Source of the DNA: Ascidia mentula
Taxonomy: Eukaryota; Chordata; Ascidiacea; Phlebobranchia; Ascidiidae
Reading direction: 5' to 3'
NCBI GenBank assembly: GCA_947561715.1
Contig: OX387200.1
Location: 17,982,501-18,046,500 of the forward strand
DNA: 64,000 nt
Part shown: positions 23,101 to 36,678 of the stretch, piece by piece
Position numbering within the stretch: the first letter of the stretch is position 1
How the letters are laid out: every line of letters starts with the position of its first letter
Program-made: the position numbers and the translations under genes
The notes under the pieces: generated by a model
What the model was told of the DNA's origin: nothing
The model's database searches: none
What the model saw: the letters and a program-made list of their open reading frames with translations, nothing else

Positions 23101-26100
23101 TCTGAGTTGATTGCATTAATCCCCTTTCCATTCGTCCCGAATTCCGCAATTTAATGAGATCGTTTGTAATGAACAGTGATTGGGATATTTGAGCGGACCT
23201 AAATCTCGTCAACGAGCGCCATGATCCGTTTCGAATCCTATTGTTTTCATCCGGCATTAACCGCAGTCCTTTTCGCACCTTTCGTTGTTAATCCGCAATA
23301 GCTGCCATCTCGCCATCTCTAAACGCTCCCTAATCTGTTCACAAGCAGTTTGATCGGCACCGGGGTGGATATAATCGCCTTCCCTCCTGCACCGGATTCC
23401 CGCTTTCATTGGGTTAGCGGGGATTGCCCGGCGAAATCTTTCGCCCAGAGGCGCGCGTCTTTTTCGCGCTACATTCTCAGTGTAATTGTTGAAAATTGGG
23501 CGTGATTGCATGTCGTGGCACATCTCGACAGGCATAATTGGGGCCCGACGAAAATTCCGAACAGCGAAGGCGGTTGTTTTGCGACATCAAGTTCAATAAC
23601 ACAGCACCGAACGTAGGTTGGCGATCGATCCAATGGGCCTAGGCTGTGATTGTTTTCGAAACCAACAAACGCGCGGTCGCGTATTAATTGACCACGCGAT
23701 CCAAGACGCACCTCCCAATTTTCTTGTCTCTCAGGCTTCCAGGTGGCTGTTATGTTAAGGAGACAATTACCAGCACCTGAGCCCTCGGCGATTTGTCGCG
23801 GTTTCCTGAAGGTTGCTAGTGCGTGTATAATGTTTTCGGGGGTGGCTTAGGAACGGGAAACAGCAATTTTCGTGTAAGCGACGAATTTCTGTGATTCACT
23901 GGAGCCTGAGGCGCCCGAATACCTTTCGTAGCGTTAGCTGGAAACTTTAAAAGTGCGTCTGTCGCCCAAGCAATTAATACTGGTGACGTTATTTCGCGAC
24001 TCCTTATGAGAATCTGTGTTGCCTTACACCTTGTTTCGTGATGGTTTGCTCACACATGTTAAGGATGAAGTTCTATCGTTTTCATAAGATTGGCGTCAGC
24101 ATCAGTGAGTAAACAAATGACGTGTCAAAGTTGCACTAATGGTCATCGTCCCTTAAATATATTTGTGTGGCGCCGATCGGGTTTAAACCCTCCCATGAGA
24201 GGGGAACTGTAAGTAAACGCTCACCAACAAAGCTCGCCCAGGACCCGTTGATCGCTTAAACCTTCATCCACTCCTTGCGAACGACATTAGGCCACAACCT
24301 CGCTTGGCATTTTAGATGTAGCAGCGGCACGATTGTGCTCAAGCGAGCTTAAGCGGCGTGAATCGAAATAGATGCTCCTGGGCGTGAGACGCTGCCAAAT
24401 ATCGCTGTATAAATTCCTTCACGTCTGTATCTATCGCCGAAGCGTATTATTAACGGTGACGTCGTGTCGATTCTGTCGATCAACTTGGTCTGTGGCGTGG
24501 TTGGCGACCGACCGGGCGCATGGACTGGCAAAGGCCGTAACCGCGTGTTGTTTTATAAACGTCTTGTGTGGACTGGATTGCGTGTGGGCCGATATTTGCG
24601 TTTAAGACGGGCAATCTAACGCTTGTGGCCTGTTGATTGACTGGCAGTATTCGATACGATTTAATTGAGATTCGTGGCGAAAGGTTTAGCACTTGAGTTA
24701 AACCTGTTTTGAATTTTTTTGGTAAAAAACAGCGTCGTGTTGTGTTCCCCTCGTAAGCCGTAGCTTACTTGCAAACCGATCGACGCTCTTACGATAGCAC
24801 AAAAGCCTTTCGTATTCAAAACAAACTTGTTTTCGTTGCATTTCGATTCGCATTAAGGGCGTACGAGTGCAGGTCGCCTCAGGAATGTCACGCATGAGAT
24901 TTCTGAATCTCGAACGCGCGGACACACCGTTTCCAGTTACAAGCTTTATGCATGCTATCGCATTGCATGGACCGATACAAAGCAGCGTTAACTGGTAACC
25001 AGTCTTACAGTGTTTGTCGGCGACCCCTCAGCGTTGGTGCCCTTCTGTCGGCGGCTCCCTGTGAAGGGCTGAGGTCTGCTGTGGCGGCTGGCAGATTCGG
25101 CTTTGTGTTGTGCTTTTGTCTGCAAAGTGCAGATTTTGGGTCGTTTTGCCAGCAACTCGGTCATTGTTCTGTCATGCTGTTGAATTGGAGCCCCAAAAGT
25201 GTTGTGATGTAATTTTAGGCAGTCCATGCGCAAATTACATGACCAAGATGTTATAAATTATACGGTGGCAACGAGCTCCGCCAATGCAAAACTAGCAAAA
25301 GAGAATGACCAAATAGCAAAAACGAAATAGAAACGACCAATCAGCCAAATATGGACATGCTCAGAGATTGATCAACAATTTTACGCATTGCGCGTATCAC
25401 CGAGCTTCATACCCCTTGCACCGACCTCTCGAGGCGGTCATGTGCACCTCGCTGTATCGTTTCCGACACTAGAGCGAGCACCTCTTCGTATTTACGAGCT
25501 ACTCGCGGAAAGATTCATTTCCCCCAGTTCTTCATGCGGGCCCCCTTGACCGTCGCGGTCGTCACATAATACGCCATCGATTAGCGTTTTGTATGACGAC
25601 GGTACAACGCGTCCCTGCAATAACACCCATTACCGCCGAGTTCACGAACTCACGACCGAACGTCGCCGCCGCCGCGAGACAATTCTTCCGCACAATAAGC
25701 GCGCGTCTGGAAATGACCGAGGATTGTTGCTTGTTCGCTGATTTCGTAATCGAAAGATAAAATTTTTTTACTTACCAGAAATCTTATTTTTAGATTTTAG
25801 GAAATTGAAATCGTTGTTTTGGCTTCACACCTTTCAGCTATAGTAAAGTTGTTCATTTTACTCATTACAGAATTACTACTTGGCTCTGATGTAATGAATG
25901 CGCAATCAAACAACCATTGTACCCCATTGTCACATGACCGTGTTGTAGGCGCGAGGCCCACAGGTGCCGGACGCAAAGGCATCCCATAAGGACGCATATT
26001 CACGGCGTAAAGTCAGTCGACCACCTGTGCACTTGCCAAACGCCTTGTATCAGTCTGTTTACTTTTCTTGACATCGACAGCCAATTGATTGCGCGCGCAT

Positions 26101-29100
26101 TCTTCAACGCCTGTCGCGGTGTCTCCTGCAACTGCAAGGCAGAGAAAAAGGCTTACGAGTTGCTGCTGGTATGGTTGTGGGATCATCATGCTGGACTCTG
26201 TCATGGGCCGGGCGCGTGTTCAGTTTATAATCCCTTTCCGAGAAGCCAAGTCTGCGCCGTGCCGCCTACACGATTGTACACTACTTTTACTTGCACGCAA
26301 ATGGGGAACCGTTAGAAGCGTGTGGTCAGTTCCAGTTGCGAGGTAAATGTTAATGAGAGGCCACGCAAAAGTTGTATGATGTGTGGAAGCTGTTCCAGGC
26401 GCGCAGAACAGTGTATGGTTTCACAGCTTTACTATTTGCCTATCACAGTTGTTCAGTTATCGTTAAGCTAATATTTTTGCCAATGGTGCAGTTTGTACGA
26501 ATTACCTACTCACAGAAAATGAAACACAGTGTTCTGTTTTGCACTTAGTCGTGTCATGTGTGCAGCAAACTTAGAATTGTTGGAGGTTTTGAAGGAGTCT
26601 CTTCAACGCCACAGTGGGGTTTTCCAGTGTTCTTGCTAACCCTGTGCCCTTTAGCCACTTTCCGTTGACATGCACGAGTTATACAAGGTGCTTTAATTGT
26701 TCGACACTGTTTACGCCAGCCGACATCTGCTTTCCTTCCCGCGTGCGTTCTTGGTTCATATTGTTTGCGCACGTACAACGATGTGTTTGCGAGCGGCTGT
26801 TGAAATTGATTGCGGCTGCTTCCAAGATGGCGCAACCGCAGGTTTCCTAGGTATGATACAAGAAGACACAAAAACCGCTGCTGTTCCTGCGGTCTTGAAC
26901 CCTCGCCAATACAAGTAGGGAGAAGACCGCGTTGTGGAATGAGGTGTTTAGTTCGGATTTGTTAAATATTACCCCAAATTGCACAATTCATCAAACAAAC
27001 AACAGCATACCCTTCGTGCAGTTGTTTGTAGGGCTATACTGCCTTGTTGTAAAAGACATGTGTTTTATTAACTGGTCAAGTGCAAAATGTCTTCGCTTGT
27101 TTCAGGTGAACATCAGTTCTGCGCATCGCGCAATTTGTCACGACGACAAACACAACAACGCCCCACGTCGGACATTCCAGTCACGAAAATGTGGGGCGTT
27201 CAAAGTTCACACGAGACCCAAATGAATTCTCGACACTTGCCTGTTTGCTTTCGCCAGCGCAAGGCCCCTGCTCGTTGGAAAGACAACAACGTTGCCAGCA
27301 CTCATAAAAGCGCTCGTTCGTCCTCGTCTTGACCCATTTCTCCCTTGCGTCCGCGGTCGGCTCTTTGTTGTCTCTCGCCACGCCGCTATCTGTCGCGATT
27401 GACGCTTAACAGTGTTTGATCTGCTGCTATTGAGGGCCCGCCGGCCCGTTTACGATGGCCAGCTTGATTTGGTTCTTCTCGTATTGCATCGAGTGATCAA
27501 TTAAGGCGAGCCAAGATGTAGCATTCCCACTAGAGAAATAGCGTCGCTGGAATTTTGCATTACGTGTCAGTGTTTGGAAGTATTCGCCTTCGCAGTGTTG
27601 AGGGGTGTTGGCAGAGAGTGGCAGAGCCTTCCCTTCCATGCAATATGTCGCAACACGAGGAAGTGGGAAGTGACAAAGAGGCCAGGGACGGTTTCGAGAG
27701 GAGGCCACCTCATTCTTGCGCTGTTGACCAAACGCCTGAAGCTTCCGCGCCACGCCATCTCTGTTTGCCCTTCCTCTTGTCCGACCGCTTTTTGTCCTTG
27801 TGTTGAGTCACTTCTGTGTCTTTTGTGCTCGGCCGCGCACGATTTCAGGCTGTCAGCCCCCAGCGCTAACTGTAAAGTCGGTTACAGTCTCGGTCGCCAT
27901 GCGTCTTTTGATGTTGCCAGCGTAGCGTGCTATTTTGGTTGGAAGGCAAGCGGCCGCGATAATGTACTCAAACAAGACGATTCATCGGTAGATAGCTTTC
28001 AACTGCTCTGCCAGCGATACCGGCAACGACACGATGGCGACGCGTGTGTCGACTTTTCCGCCGCCTTGTTCGATTAAAATAGATCCGTGTATTTGTTCGA
28101 AATCCCGCTACGTTTGAAGGCCTCTTAACAATTATGAAGGCAAGCACATGGCAAGATAAGCAATAGAAACCCAAAATGATTTTCTCCAAAGGTTTGGGTG
28201 TATTTACTTCATGCTACGAGCGACGTGGCGAATTCGATTCTTTTGGTCCACACTGTGTTTGAAAGCGCCTGAAGTATTATGGGAGAAATGTTCGCAAACC
28301 TTGTCTAAATCGTTTGGATGGTTCGATTTTCGGCATTGGTGGAAAGGAAGACCAGGAGCACACAGGAAACCCCGCTAACACGCCTTGCGCAAACGAAACC
28401 CAGGCAAGTTTCCGGCCGCATTCCAATCTTTGTGTTGATACGGATGAATGATGACTCGGAGTCACCAAGACGAAATTGGCCTTTGACGTATATGACTAGC
28501 CTTAAATTTCTAAGAGGAAGCAAAGCTATACAGTTTTCCAATCACCAATCGGGCCAGTGTAAATATGTTCCGTAGCCACGCGTTAGGGTATCAATTTTAT
28601 CAGCGGGGGTGTGGGAAATTTGCCTGCCGGAGTGGCCAGAGCTGATCTACAATAGTAATTCGACCCGTATCGGAGATAAACAAACACTGGACGAGGTCGC
28701 GCCGGGCCCTATAGTGTTGCCACATCCCGCAGCGCCGCGAGCCGTTGCAGGCATTCGGAAATCGGGGTCGCTTGGAAATAAGGTTAGGGCGCTCCAGCAA
28801 TGAGGACTAGGAAACCGGCACATATCCAGTTCGCCCGCGTTGATAGCGCCAAGGGAAACAGGACTTGTTTGTACACAAGGCGCGCGAGCTTCGTACTAAA
28901 CCCCGCTCGCCTGCTGCGGCGGTTCGTTTTCTCCCGCTATGAAAAGGGTCGCGGTGCGATATCAGACAGCGATTGGGCGATCCACGCTATTCACCAGCAC
29001 CGATTTCATTAACTGGTATCAGGTTCGCCCACGCGAGCAAGCGTCTCGGGCCTATCGTCACGCGCAGTTGTCTGTCACTGGTGCCAAATTGGGTGCCGCG

Positions 29101-29815
29101 TGCTTTACCCGCGGTCAATCGAGCGCGAAACCTCGTTGCCTTCGGACAGACGTTATAGTTGCAACAACGATTGTAATGCAGGGAATCGGCGGCTAAAAAC
29201 CGCAAGTTTCCGGGATTTGCAACCGGGAAAGCCCGGGAATCCTTTCCCATAACAATGAGGGACACCCGGTGTTGCTTGATGGATGTAAATGTGCTGACGC
29301 ATATCAAGGACGAAACTGGAATTAAATGCCTACGCCCCTGGATCACAATTGATGCACAATGGAGTATGCAGGTGTTGACTAAACTGAAACAATGACTTGG
29401 TGCACGGTTTCGCTTTTGGAAGTACATGTTAACTAGACCATCCATCCTGAAGATGTTTATTTGTTTTTCTGTCAGCTTAAATTCAAAAGTTTTGGGTTGT
29501 GATGGACTAGATGGTGGCTGTTGGTATTGTGTTAGTCTAGTTCACTTTTGGAAAGTGTTATTGTGTCATTATACCAAATTATGTCATTTAGTTCTGTACA
29601 ACCTCTTGTCCGCCATTTTCTGGAATGTTGCACTATACAGAATGGTTCGTAGAGATTTGGTTTACCTAATATACTTTTGTATTTTCAGATCTACAAATTA
29701 ATAGGTTACTGACTGTTGAACAGATAACATTCTATCTTAGATGTAATGTGGTGACCCTGTATCCAAAACATTATCGACATAATCAATAGAGAAAAAGTTC
29801 ACCAAAACAAATCCG
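20181..29815. other. Long gene-free, GC- and CpG-rich domain upstream of ERF
   Basis: From about 20.2 to 29.3 kb the base composition rises to roughly half GC and CG dinucleotides are frequent (for example around 25,400-25,700), unlike the AT-rich flanks. Open frames up to 167 codons occur on both strands, but none shows a domain, low-complexity coding bias or plausible splice chain; they are what a GC-richer sequence yields by chance. I found no tRNA, rRNA or transposon. Position upstream of a developmental ETS repressor suggests a regulatory domain kept free of CpG methylation, which is inference. A distant 5' untranslated exon of ERF could hide here. The stretch 22,640-23,060 is AT-rich again. 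Confidence 0.5.
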
Positions 29816-32800
29816 ATGCTGAAAATGCATTGTGCTTATGTGGACCCAGTAAATAAAAGGCCCCCAGGATCTAATGTTTGGAGGGGAGGTAAGCAAATTT
29901 GAATCTACCTTTCTTTGTTTTATTTGAAAACTATTGTTTACAGTATGCCAGTGAATTTTGTATTTTTGCTGTTGAATTAATTTTTTTTAAATAAATAAGT
30001 TTTAGTTTAAATTTTGGTTTTAAAACTTTATTAGAAACACTTAACCTAGTCGGTGCTGTGAAAAGTCGTTGAAAGTTTACTTTTTGAGTCGTTGAAAGCT
30101 TACTTTTTAAAATGGTTAATATATCATACATAAACATTGTTGTAAAGTACTACTGAAGTTAGCTGCCAATATGCTTTAAAGCTTTAATTTGTTGTATTGG
30201 ATAAACAGATTGTAATTATTCTTCTAGGCAATAACCAGACAATTCCAGAATGGGCATTTAAATCAGAATCTGCTCCTGGAAGCCGACAAGTTCAATTGTG
30301 GCATTTCATCTTAGAACTACTACAAGATGAACAATACCAGGTATGTTTACTCCTCATTTAAAGCCTGTTGTTAGTGAGTTATTGATCAAATTTATGGTAT
30401 TCATAAAAAGACAAGAACATGTTGTGCAACATAAACAAACAAATTGTAAATCTTTGACAGGATATCATTGCATGGCAAGGAGAATACGGCGAATTTGTCA
30501 TTAAAGACCCGGACGAGGTGGCCAAGCTGTGGGGTATGAGAAAGTGCAAGCCCCACATGAATTATGATAAGCTCAGTCGGGCATTAAGGTATATCTCAAA
30601 GAAATAGCTTTTGCTTAAGGCTTAGCTTGGCACACACTTTTGTAAGAAAGATAATTGTGTTTGACAAACATTCCTAAAATTGGTTTTATTATGCTTTGTC
30701 TGTTTGTTCAGTTTTCCTTTTGAGCGTCAGTAAGGAGATTGTGTCTCCACTCTTGTACTGTATATTGACATAGCCCTTGGGCTATTTTCAGGCACTTCCT
30801 GCTTCATTGGGCTTATTCATAACCTTTTTTATGACTCCCAGATACTACTACAACAAACGCATTCTATACAAAACCAAGGGCAAGCGGTTCACTTACCAAT
30901 TCAACTTCAGGGAATTAGCAGCACCAATAGGGCTTACTCCGCCTTTGCCACACCATAATCACCAGGTGGGGTTTTTCGTGCAGTGACCAGACCTAAGCTT
31001 ATTTTTTGTACTTATTTTACATCAACAGGAAACGTTTACTTTATTTTTTACTGTTAAGAAACATACCAGACTAGGTCAAATGAAATATGTAAAAGTCTTA
31101 TGTTTTATCACTACTGCTTGTCAATTAAATATTTTTACATATATTGTCACTCCTTGATGGTAAATTTTGAAACACCTAGTTTTTTTTATCCTGGACAGAC
31201 CAAATGTCATCAAAATGGTGGTTTTCAGTTGTGATCGACAACCAACAATAAACCAATCTGGTTGCTGTGTTGTCTATTGTTTTGAGGTGCTATTTAATTG
31301 GTTCATTCCTTGTATTCCAGATGTCTCAAGGCAGTGCAGCTGCCGCAGTGATGACAGCCCACATGGCAGATTTGACAAGGAGGGCACATCAACAGCAATC
31401 ATTACTGCTTTCAGGAGCAGCAGCGAGACAAAGTAATTTTCTAATTGTTATTTTTTTGTCTGTTGTTTTCTGTTTGAATTTACATTTTTTTGAAATCAGA
31501 ATTGATTTTCTAATTAATTGATGCAGCCTATTTTTTGCCATGCCCTAACTGTCAAATTGATTTGTTGAATTTATCAGATGTAAGTGCAAGAACTGACAAT
31601 AAAGACGATGTATTCGGTGGTCTGCAAGAATCCCCACTACCATCACCTGTAGCTGTTGCACCTCAAAGACTTGGTAAGCGCAATGTAGCTACCAAAAAAG
31701 ACCTACCTTAATTGTATTGAAAAATTTTTTTTCATTGTATCATTATCTCCCATTGTTTTTTTTTGTTTATTTGTAAATCTTGTATATTACAATACTATCT
31801 TACACGAGAATCAATGGTGTATTACTTCCTACAGCAGCTGCACGCCTCCTTCGCGGTTCAGTGAGCGATGGGAGCGAAGAATCACTCGCAACCTCTGAGA
31901 GCGAGGATATGGCTAGGATCATGGCAGCTCCAATCAGTCCACTAGTGGGCCCTGTTCGATACAGGTGTCACCCTTCAGTGATTCCGGGCCATTACAGGCA
32001 CCGTGTTATGCCACCAGGTGTCGCTGCTTTGCTTTCACAAGTGCCAAGTACGTTGAATTATGTTAAAATTTCCTTTTGGATATAAGTTTTTACTATGATT
32101 TGTTGAAGTACAATAACTGCATTTCACATCACAAAAACACAAAAAAATGTACAATTTTGTGACGCAAAAGTTTAAATGTAATAGCATGAGCCATGAAAAT
32201 GACGTGGCGCGTTGGTTTGGGAGGTCAGACTTTGGCTCAAAGCTATATCTAATTAACATTGTATCAGCTCGTTCATATTGCGTATGTATGCTAAACGTAG
32301 TCCATGTCGCAAGAAGCCAAACAAAAGTAGCGAACAGTCGTCGGAAAACCAAATCCTGAGGGATTCAATACATAAAATAGCCTCGTTTCAACCGTACCTA
32401 TGTTTATCTACAGACAGCCCCAGCGCGCAGGCGGGCGCCACGGCGTCGGGTATCGCCGCATCCACTGGGTTCCGCTTCCCACTTCCACTTTACCCGGGAT
32501 CCCTACCAACCACACCTACATATATCAACTACGTTCCCAGCCCCACCTTCTCGCCCACTTTCAGCCCCGTGCAGACAGCCAGCCCTGGCCTGTTGAACCC
32601 GAACCGCCGTCGACACTTCTTCTCGTTCGACGTCGACGACATCAAGGCTTACCACGGGTAGGTTTCGCTTTTTTGCGGTTTGCGTGGTGTAAACACCCTT
32701 CGCGAGGCGAAACTGTTTTTTTTTTCTTGCTGAACGGACGACGTGCCGATGGTTGTTAGAATGCAACCGAGGCGCGGTTTGTTGACTTCAAAAATTTTTT

Positions 32801-35521
32801 TCTCGTTTTAAATTACTGAAATCGTGCGTTTTTGTCCATCATCTGTTATTGCCTATAACACCCCATGACGCAAAATAAGCTTAAACGACCTTTTTTGCTG
32901 CGCGCATGCTTCAAGCTTACTAACAGGTGGCAGGACAACATACGTCATTTACCTCTCGCTTCTGTGATAATCACTCTCCAATACAATAACATGCGAAAAG
33001 CGCACCTGCTTTAAAAATTCGAAGATGTACCGTATAATACGTCAAGCGAAATCCCCAACAAGGGTTTAAGGCGACCTTGAGTGACCTTGTGCTTCAGGGT
33101 CTATCTGAATTAGCGCGTGCCTCCCCGCTTCACCCGTCTTGCACGGCACTTTGCAACTTAAGTAACCCGCGGTGTCGAATTCGCTGCCCGTGCGTGTTTC
33201 CAAAGAGTTAATGTTCCCCCATCTCGTGCAGGAAAGAATCTGACGGCGCAAAAGCGAGTGACATGCCGCCCGTGCCCAAGTCGTCCACCACGGAATCAAA
33301 GGCAACGAACGGGTTTCTCACGCCGCACACACCGGGAACCCCACATACCCCATCCATGCTGCTTTCCCCTGGAGCTTATCGTCATGCGGAGAACGGTCAC
33401 ACGCCGGGGGTACTGAAACTGCAGAAACCACCTCTCAGCAGGAAGCGAAGGTACTGGGACGCGTTTAGGATTTAGTTGTGAGCAGATTTTTGATAAAATA
33501 GCAAGGGGATTTTGCTAGTAATGTTACCACGTAACTCCATTGTAATAACCTCGAAACGTTAAAAGGTGTATTGGGTTTAACTAATAAACCCCATTTACTC
33601 GCAGCAGCATCTCGGACAACGGCTGCAACTCGAAGATTATCAAGTCAGAAGGCGGCAGAGACGGCGAATTGAAAAGCGAGAGGAGTCGATCGGACGATGC
33701 CGACTCGAAGGCTTCCACAGAGGAAACGTACAAAGATGTCAAGGAATGCAAAAGCTCAACTTCGGCGCGCAAACTCTCATTGGAGCCGGCGCCCTCTGGG
33801 AAACCCCCCAAACTAAGATACCTGGTAAGCTTGTGATAATCAGTGAGTGAAAGTTGTGAGTTTAGCGAAAGTGGGCTTGACTTTGATTCTGGTTCTCCGA
33901 TCTTGAGTTTGAATGATTCATGTTAAATTCACCTAAAATTGATGTCTATTTACATTGCTTGGCATTTTTCCAACTCTCCCCACAGACAAAACAACCAAAA
34001 ACGCAAAACTGTAAAACAAGACCAAAGTCTTCAGCATAATTCTAAAAAATTTACAACACATCAGTGTGTTTTTCAAGCAAGATCCTTTACCAGATCATTG
34101 CAAACAAACAAACTAAATGAAGTATTTTATATGATGTCCAGTTATTTGGATTTATGCGTTTTACTCATGAGTAATCGGACACGGATGTTGATAGTTTTTC
34201 CGCATGCATCATTATCTATTGTGAGGAAAGGGCTTTAGAAAGCACATGCCCCTATTTTTGTCTTTTCCCATCATTGTTATGCGAGCGTTGCCTTGGAAGG
34301 AACCCGTGACTTGCCCAGTATCAATCCTTCAGAACAATGCGTAGCTCGTGGCACTGTATGTTATTATTAATGGTCCCGTATCTTTCCTTAAACGCCTCGA
34401 AACTTCCGTCTTCGGTGCCAATTGAGTAATCTTTGCCTATGGTGCAAGTTAAGGAACTTCAGGCTTCCCTGTGCTTCGGTGGAAAGTGATTGCAAAAACG
34501 TTTATAGTATATCACAGTTAAATTCCACTATAACTTGTTTTTAAATTATCGTATTTAACAAAACTACAATCCTGATTTTCTGGGATTTTTGTTGCTAACT
34601 ATGGCGTCGAAGTGACATTAAACATCACCCACGCAACGTACACGTGAAAACGCCAGAAAACATTCCTGTATTTAAAACTGCTGGAAGCTGTGATACCAAA
34701 AAATCTAAACCTTATTTTTCCTCCAGCAGGATGAAAGTGACGCGGTGAGCGAGAAATTCGGCATTTCTCTGTCCCTCAACTCTCCATCCACAATTGCGAA
34801 GTCGCCGTCCGCGTTCAGCTTCCCCTACCCGAACTCATCACCAGGTATGTGACTAGTATGTGATTCAGCAGCGGTGAGATAAGTAGTTAAACGTTGGCGT
34901 TATACGTCCTAACTTGTTATACACCAGATATGCTTATCAAAAAATACCTTGAAAGAGGTGGTTTCTCACTGTATTGGCTTGGAATGAAACTACTCCAAAG
35001 TATGTTTTCATTCAACCCCAAAGGCCTGTCCTTTTTAATAAGCGGTGCAACACAAACAATAACTTTAACGGGAACCAATTTCTTTGTAACTCGATACTCT
35101 CAACGAAAGCCACGTTTCAATAATAAAAACTTTTGTTTCGCCCATCTCATGTCACGTGATATCTCCACCAGGATTCCTGCTTCCACGTCCGTTCTTTTCC
35201 TTCCAACCTCCACCCCCACCATCCCGCGCCAAGAAGAGCGGCCACAGCATCCGCGACATCCTGGGACGCAACAGCGACGAAGATGAAGAAGGATCGAGCT
35301 CCACACACAAAAGCGACTCCTCTTCGGAGGCAAACAAGAGTGACGTCACAGCAACGTTATCGAAGGATGACGATGAGAAAATGAGTGTTGACAGCGGTTC
35401 TGTGATGCCGGACAGCGAGAAGGAATCGACGAAAACGGAGACTTCCAATCGTCAATCGGATCTCAGCTCCGATGAGGATGTAAACGTGGATGTAGACGAT
35501 GAGGAGCAGTTGTGGGATTAA
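29816..35521 (+). CDS. ERF: ETS-domain transcriptional repressor, ERF/ETV3 type
   Basis: Twelve exons: 29816..29888, 30228..30340, 30461..30588, 30842..30965, 31321..31432, 31578..31673, 31835..32047, 32414..32657, 33232..33450, 33605..33824, 34730..34844, 35172..35521. They join to 668 residues. An N-terminal ETS domain (about 43-126) carries [34 protein letters not shown] and [19 protein letters not shown], which is specific to ERF/ETV3. Downstream, [17 protein letters not shown] and [13 protein letters not shown] match conserved blocks of vertebrate ERF, including the FSF motif used for ERK docking. Residues 543-546 (FSFP) form a second ERK docking site. Many S/T-P sites suggest control by ERK. 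It should repress ETS-site targets in the nucleus until phosphorylated. The first ATG after an in-frame stop is at 29816; an alternative ATG at 29825 is also in frame. Confidence 0.93.
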
Positions 35522-36672
35522 CAGCATCACCCGCGAGTAATTCACCGCGGAGCAGTTTTGTTTTTATCGGGTTCGTTCATTTTATCTTATGCCGTATCGT
35601 TTTTCACATCCTGTTTGGAAATCGTTAGTTTATTGACTCGATGGCGATATTGGACGTATTTTTTTGCTGCTGCAACCTTCTCTCCCATAACCTGTGTAGT
35701 TTTGTTCTTTTTTATCATTAAAAAGTTCACCGTTTTTTTTTCAATGAAAGCAGGGCGCGAAGATCTGCGCGCATGTGACAATCCAAATAAGCTGTTGGCC
35801 ACGGCCCTCCATAAAAATGGCGCCTCCACTCTTACTGCAGTACATATAGCGGACTCTTTACCTCTCCATATGCGAAGGCGCGCAGACCGCTTTTGCTTTG
35901 TCTCAAGTTCACATCGCCCCCAATTTTGTGCGATTTTTTTGCTGACTCATCCTACCCTCTTCGTGCGCTGTCATGTTACGTCGTCGCTGCCAATCGCCCC
36001 GCGTCAAAGTGCCTGCTCCTACTTCTGCCCGTCCTCGTTGTTGCGGATCCACGCGCATACGTACCTTTGTAGTTATTTTGGTGGCCATCGTGGGCCGTTA
36101 GCCACCTCCATTGTGGACACAACGCAAGTTGTGGTGATTGATAAATGGTCCTTTTTTGGCGTCGGTTGATCTAGACCGACTATTAGCAGTGCCAATGTAT
36201 AAAGCCTTGTGCAATCCGGATTATCCAATTTACAAGACAATCTGGTGTTTCATACCTTAGCCGCGTAGGCAATTTTACCCGCCTGAACGGCTCGCATGTA
36301 CCTTTCAGCGCTAAAACATAAAAAAAGTGCGTCCGGTTTCCAAGTCCTTAACCAACTTATTTTTAATATCTGCTGTTCCTCGGCGGTTATCTTTCGCACA
36401 CCGGGGAAGTTCCCGTTCTTACCTATTTGTATTAGTCTCAGCTGCGAATGTTTGTTTTTAATCGACAGGTCAACTCAGTTCGCCTGTTAAATCCGCGCCG
36501 TTGCAAGTTGCTGTCGTGTTCTTTCAGCCTCGTTCTTTCTATATAAATTTTGCCTGTTGCTGTTCGTTATTTCTTTCCCAACCCCACCCGCCCCTGTTCT
36601 GTGTACAAACTTTTGTGTGTGTCGTTTGCTTGCAAGGGTATTTCGCGCTTCGCTTTCTTTACTAATTTTCCT

Positions 36673-36678
36673 AATAAA
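36673..36678 (+). terminator. Candidate polyadenylation signal of ERF
   Basis: AATAAA lies at the end of the long pyrimidine-rich tract that follows the ERF stop codon. It is the first canonical signal I noticed downstream in a plausible 3' UTR context. Confidence 0.4.

Noticed and set aside
27574-28077. 167-codon open frame on the plus strand
   Set aside because: Longest frame of the gene-free domain but with irregular Cys/His-rich composition, no recognisable fold and frames of similar quality antisense to it.
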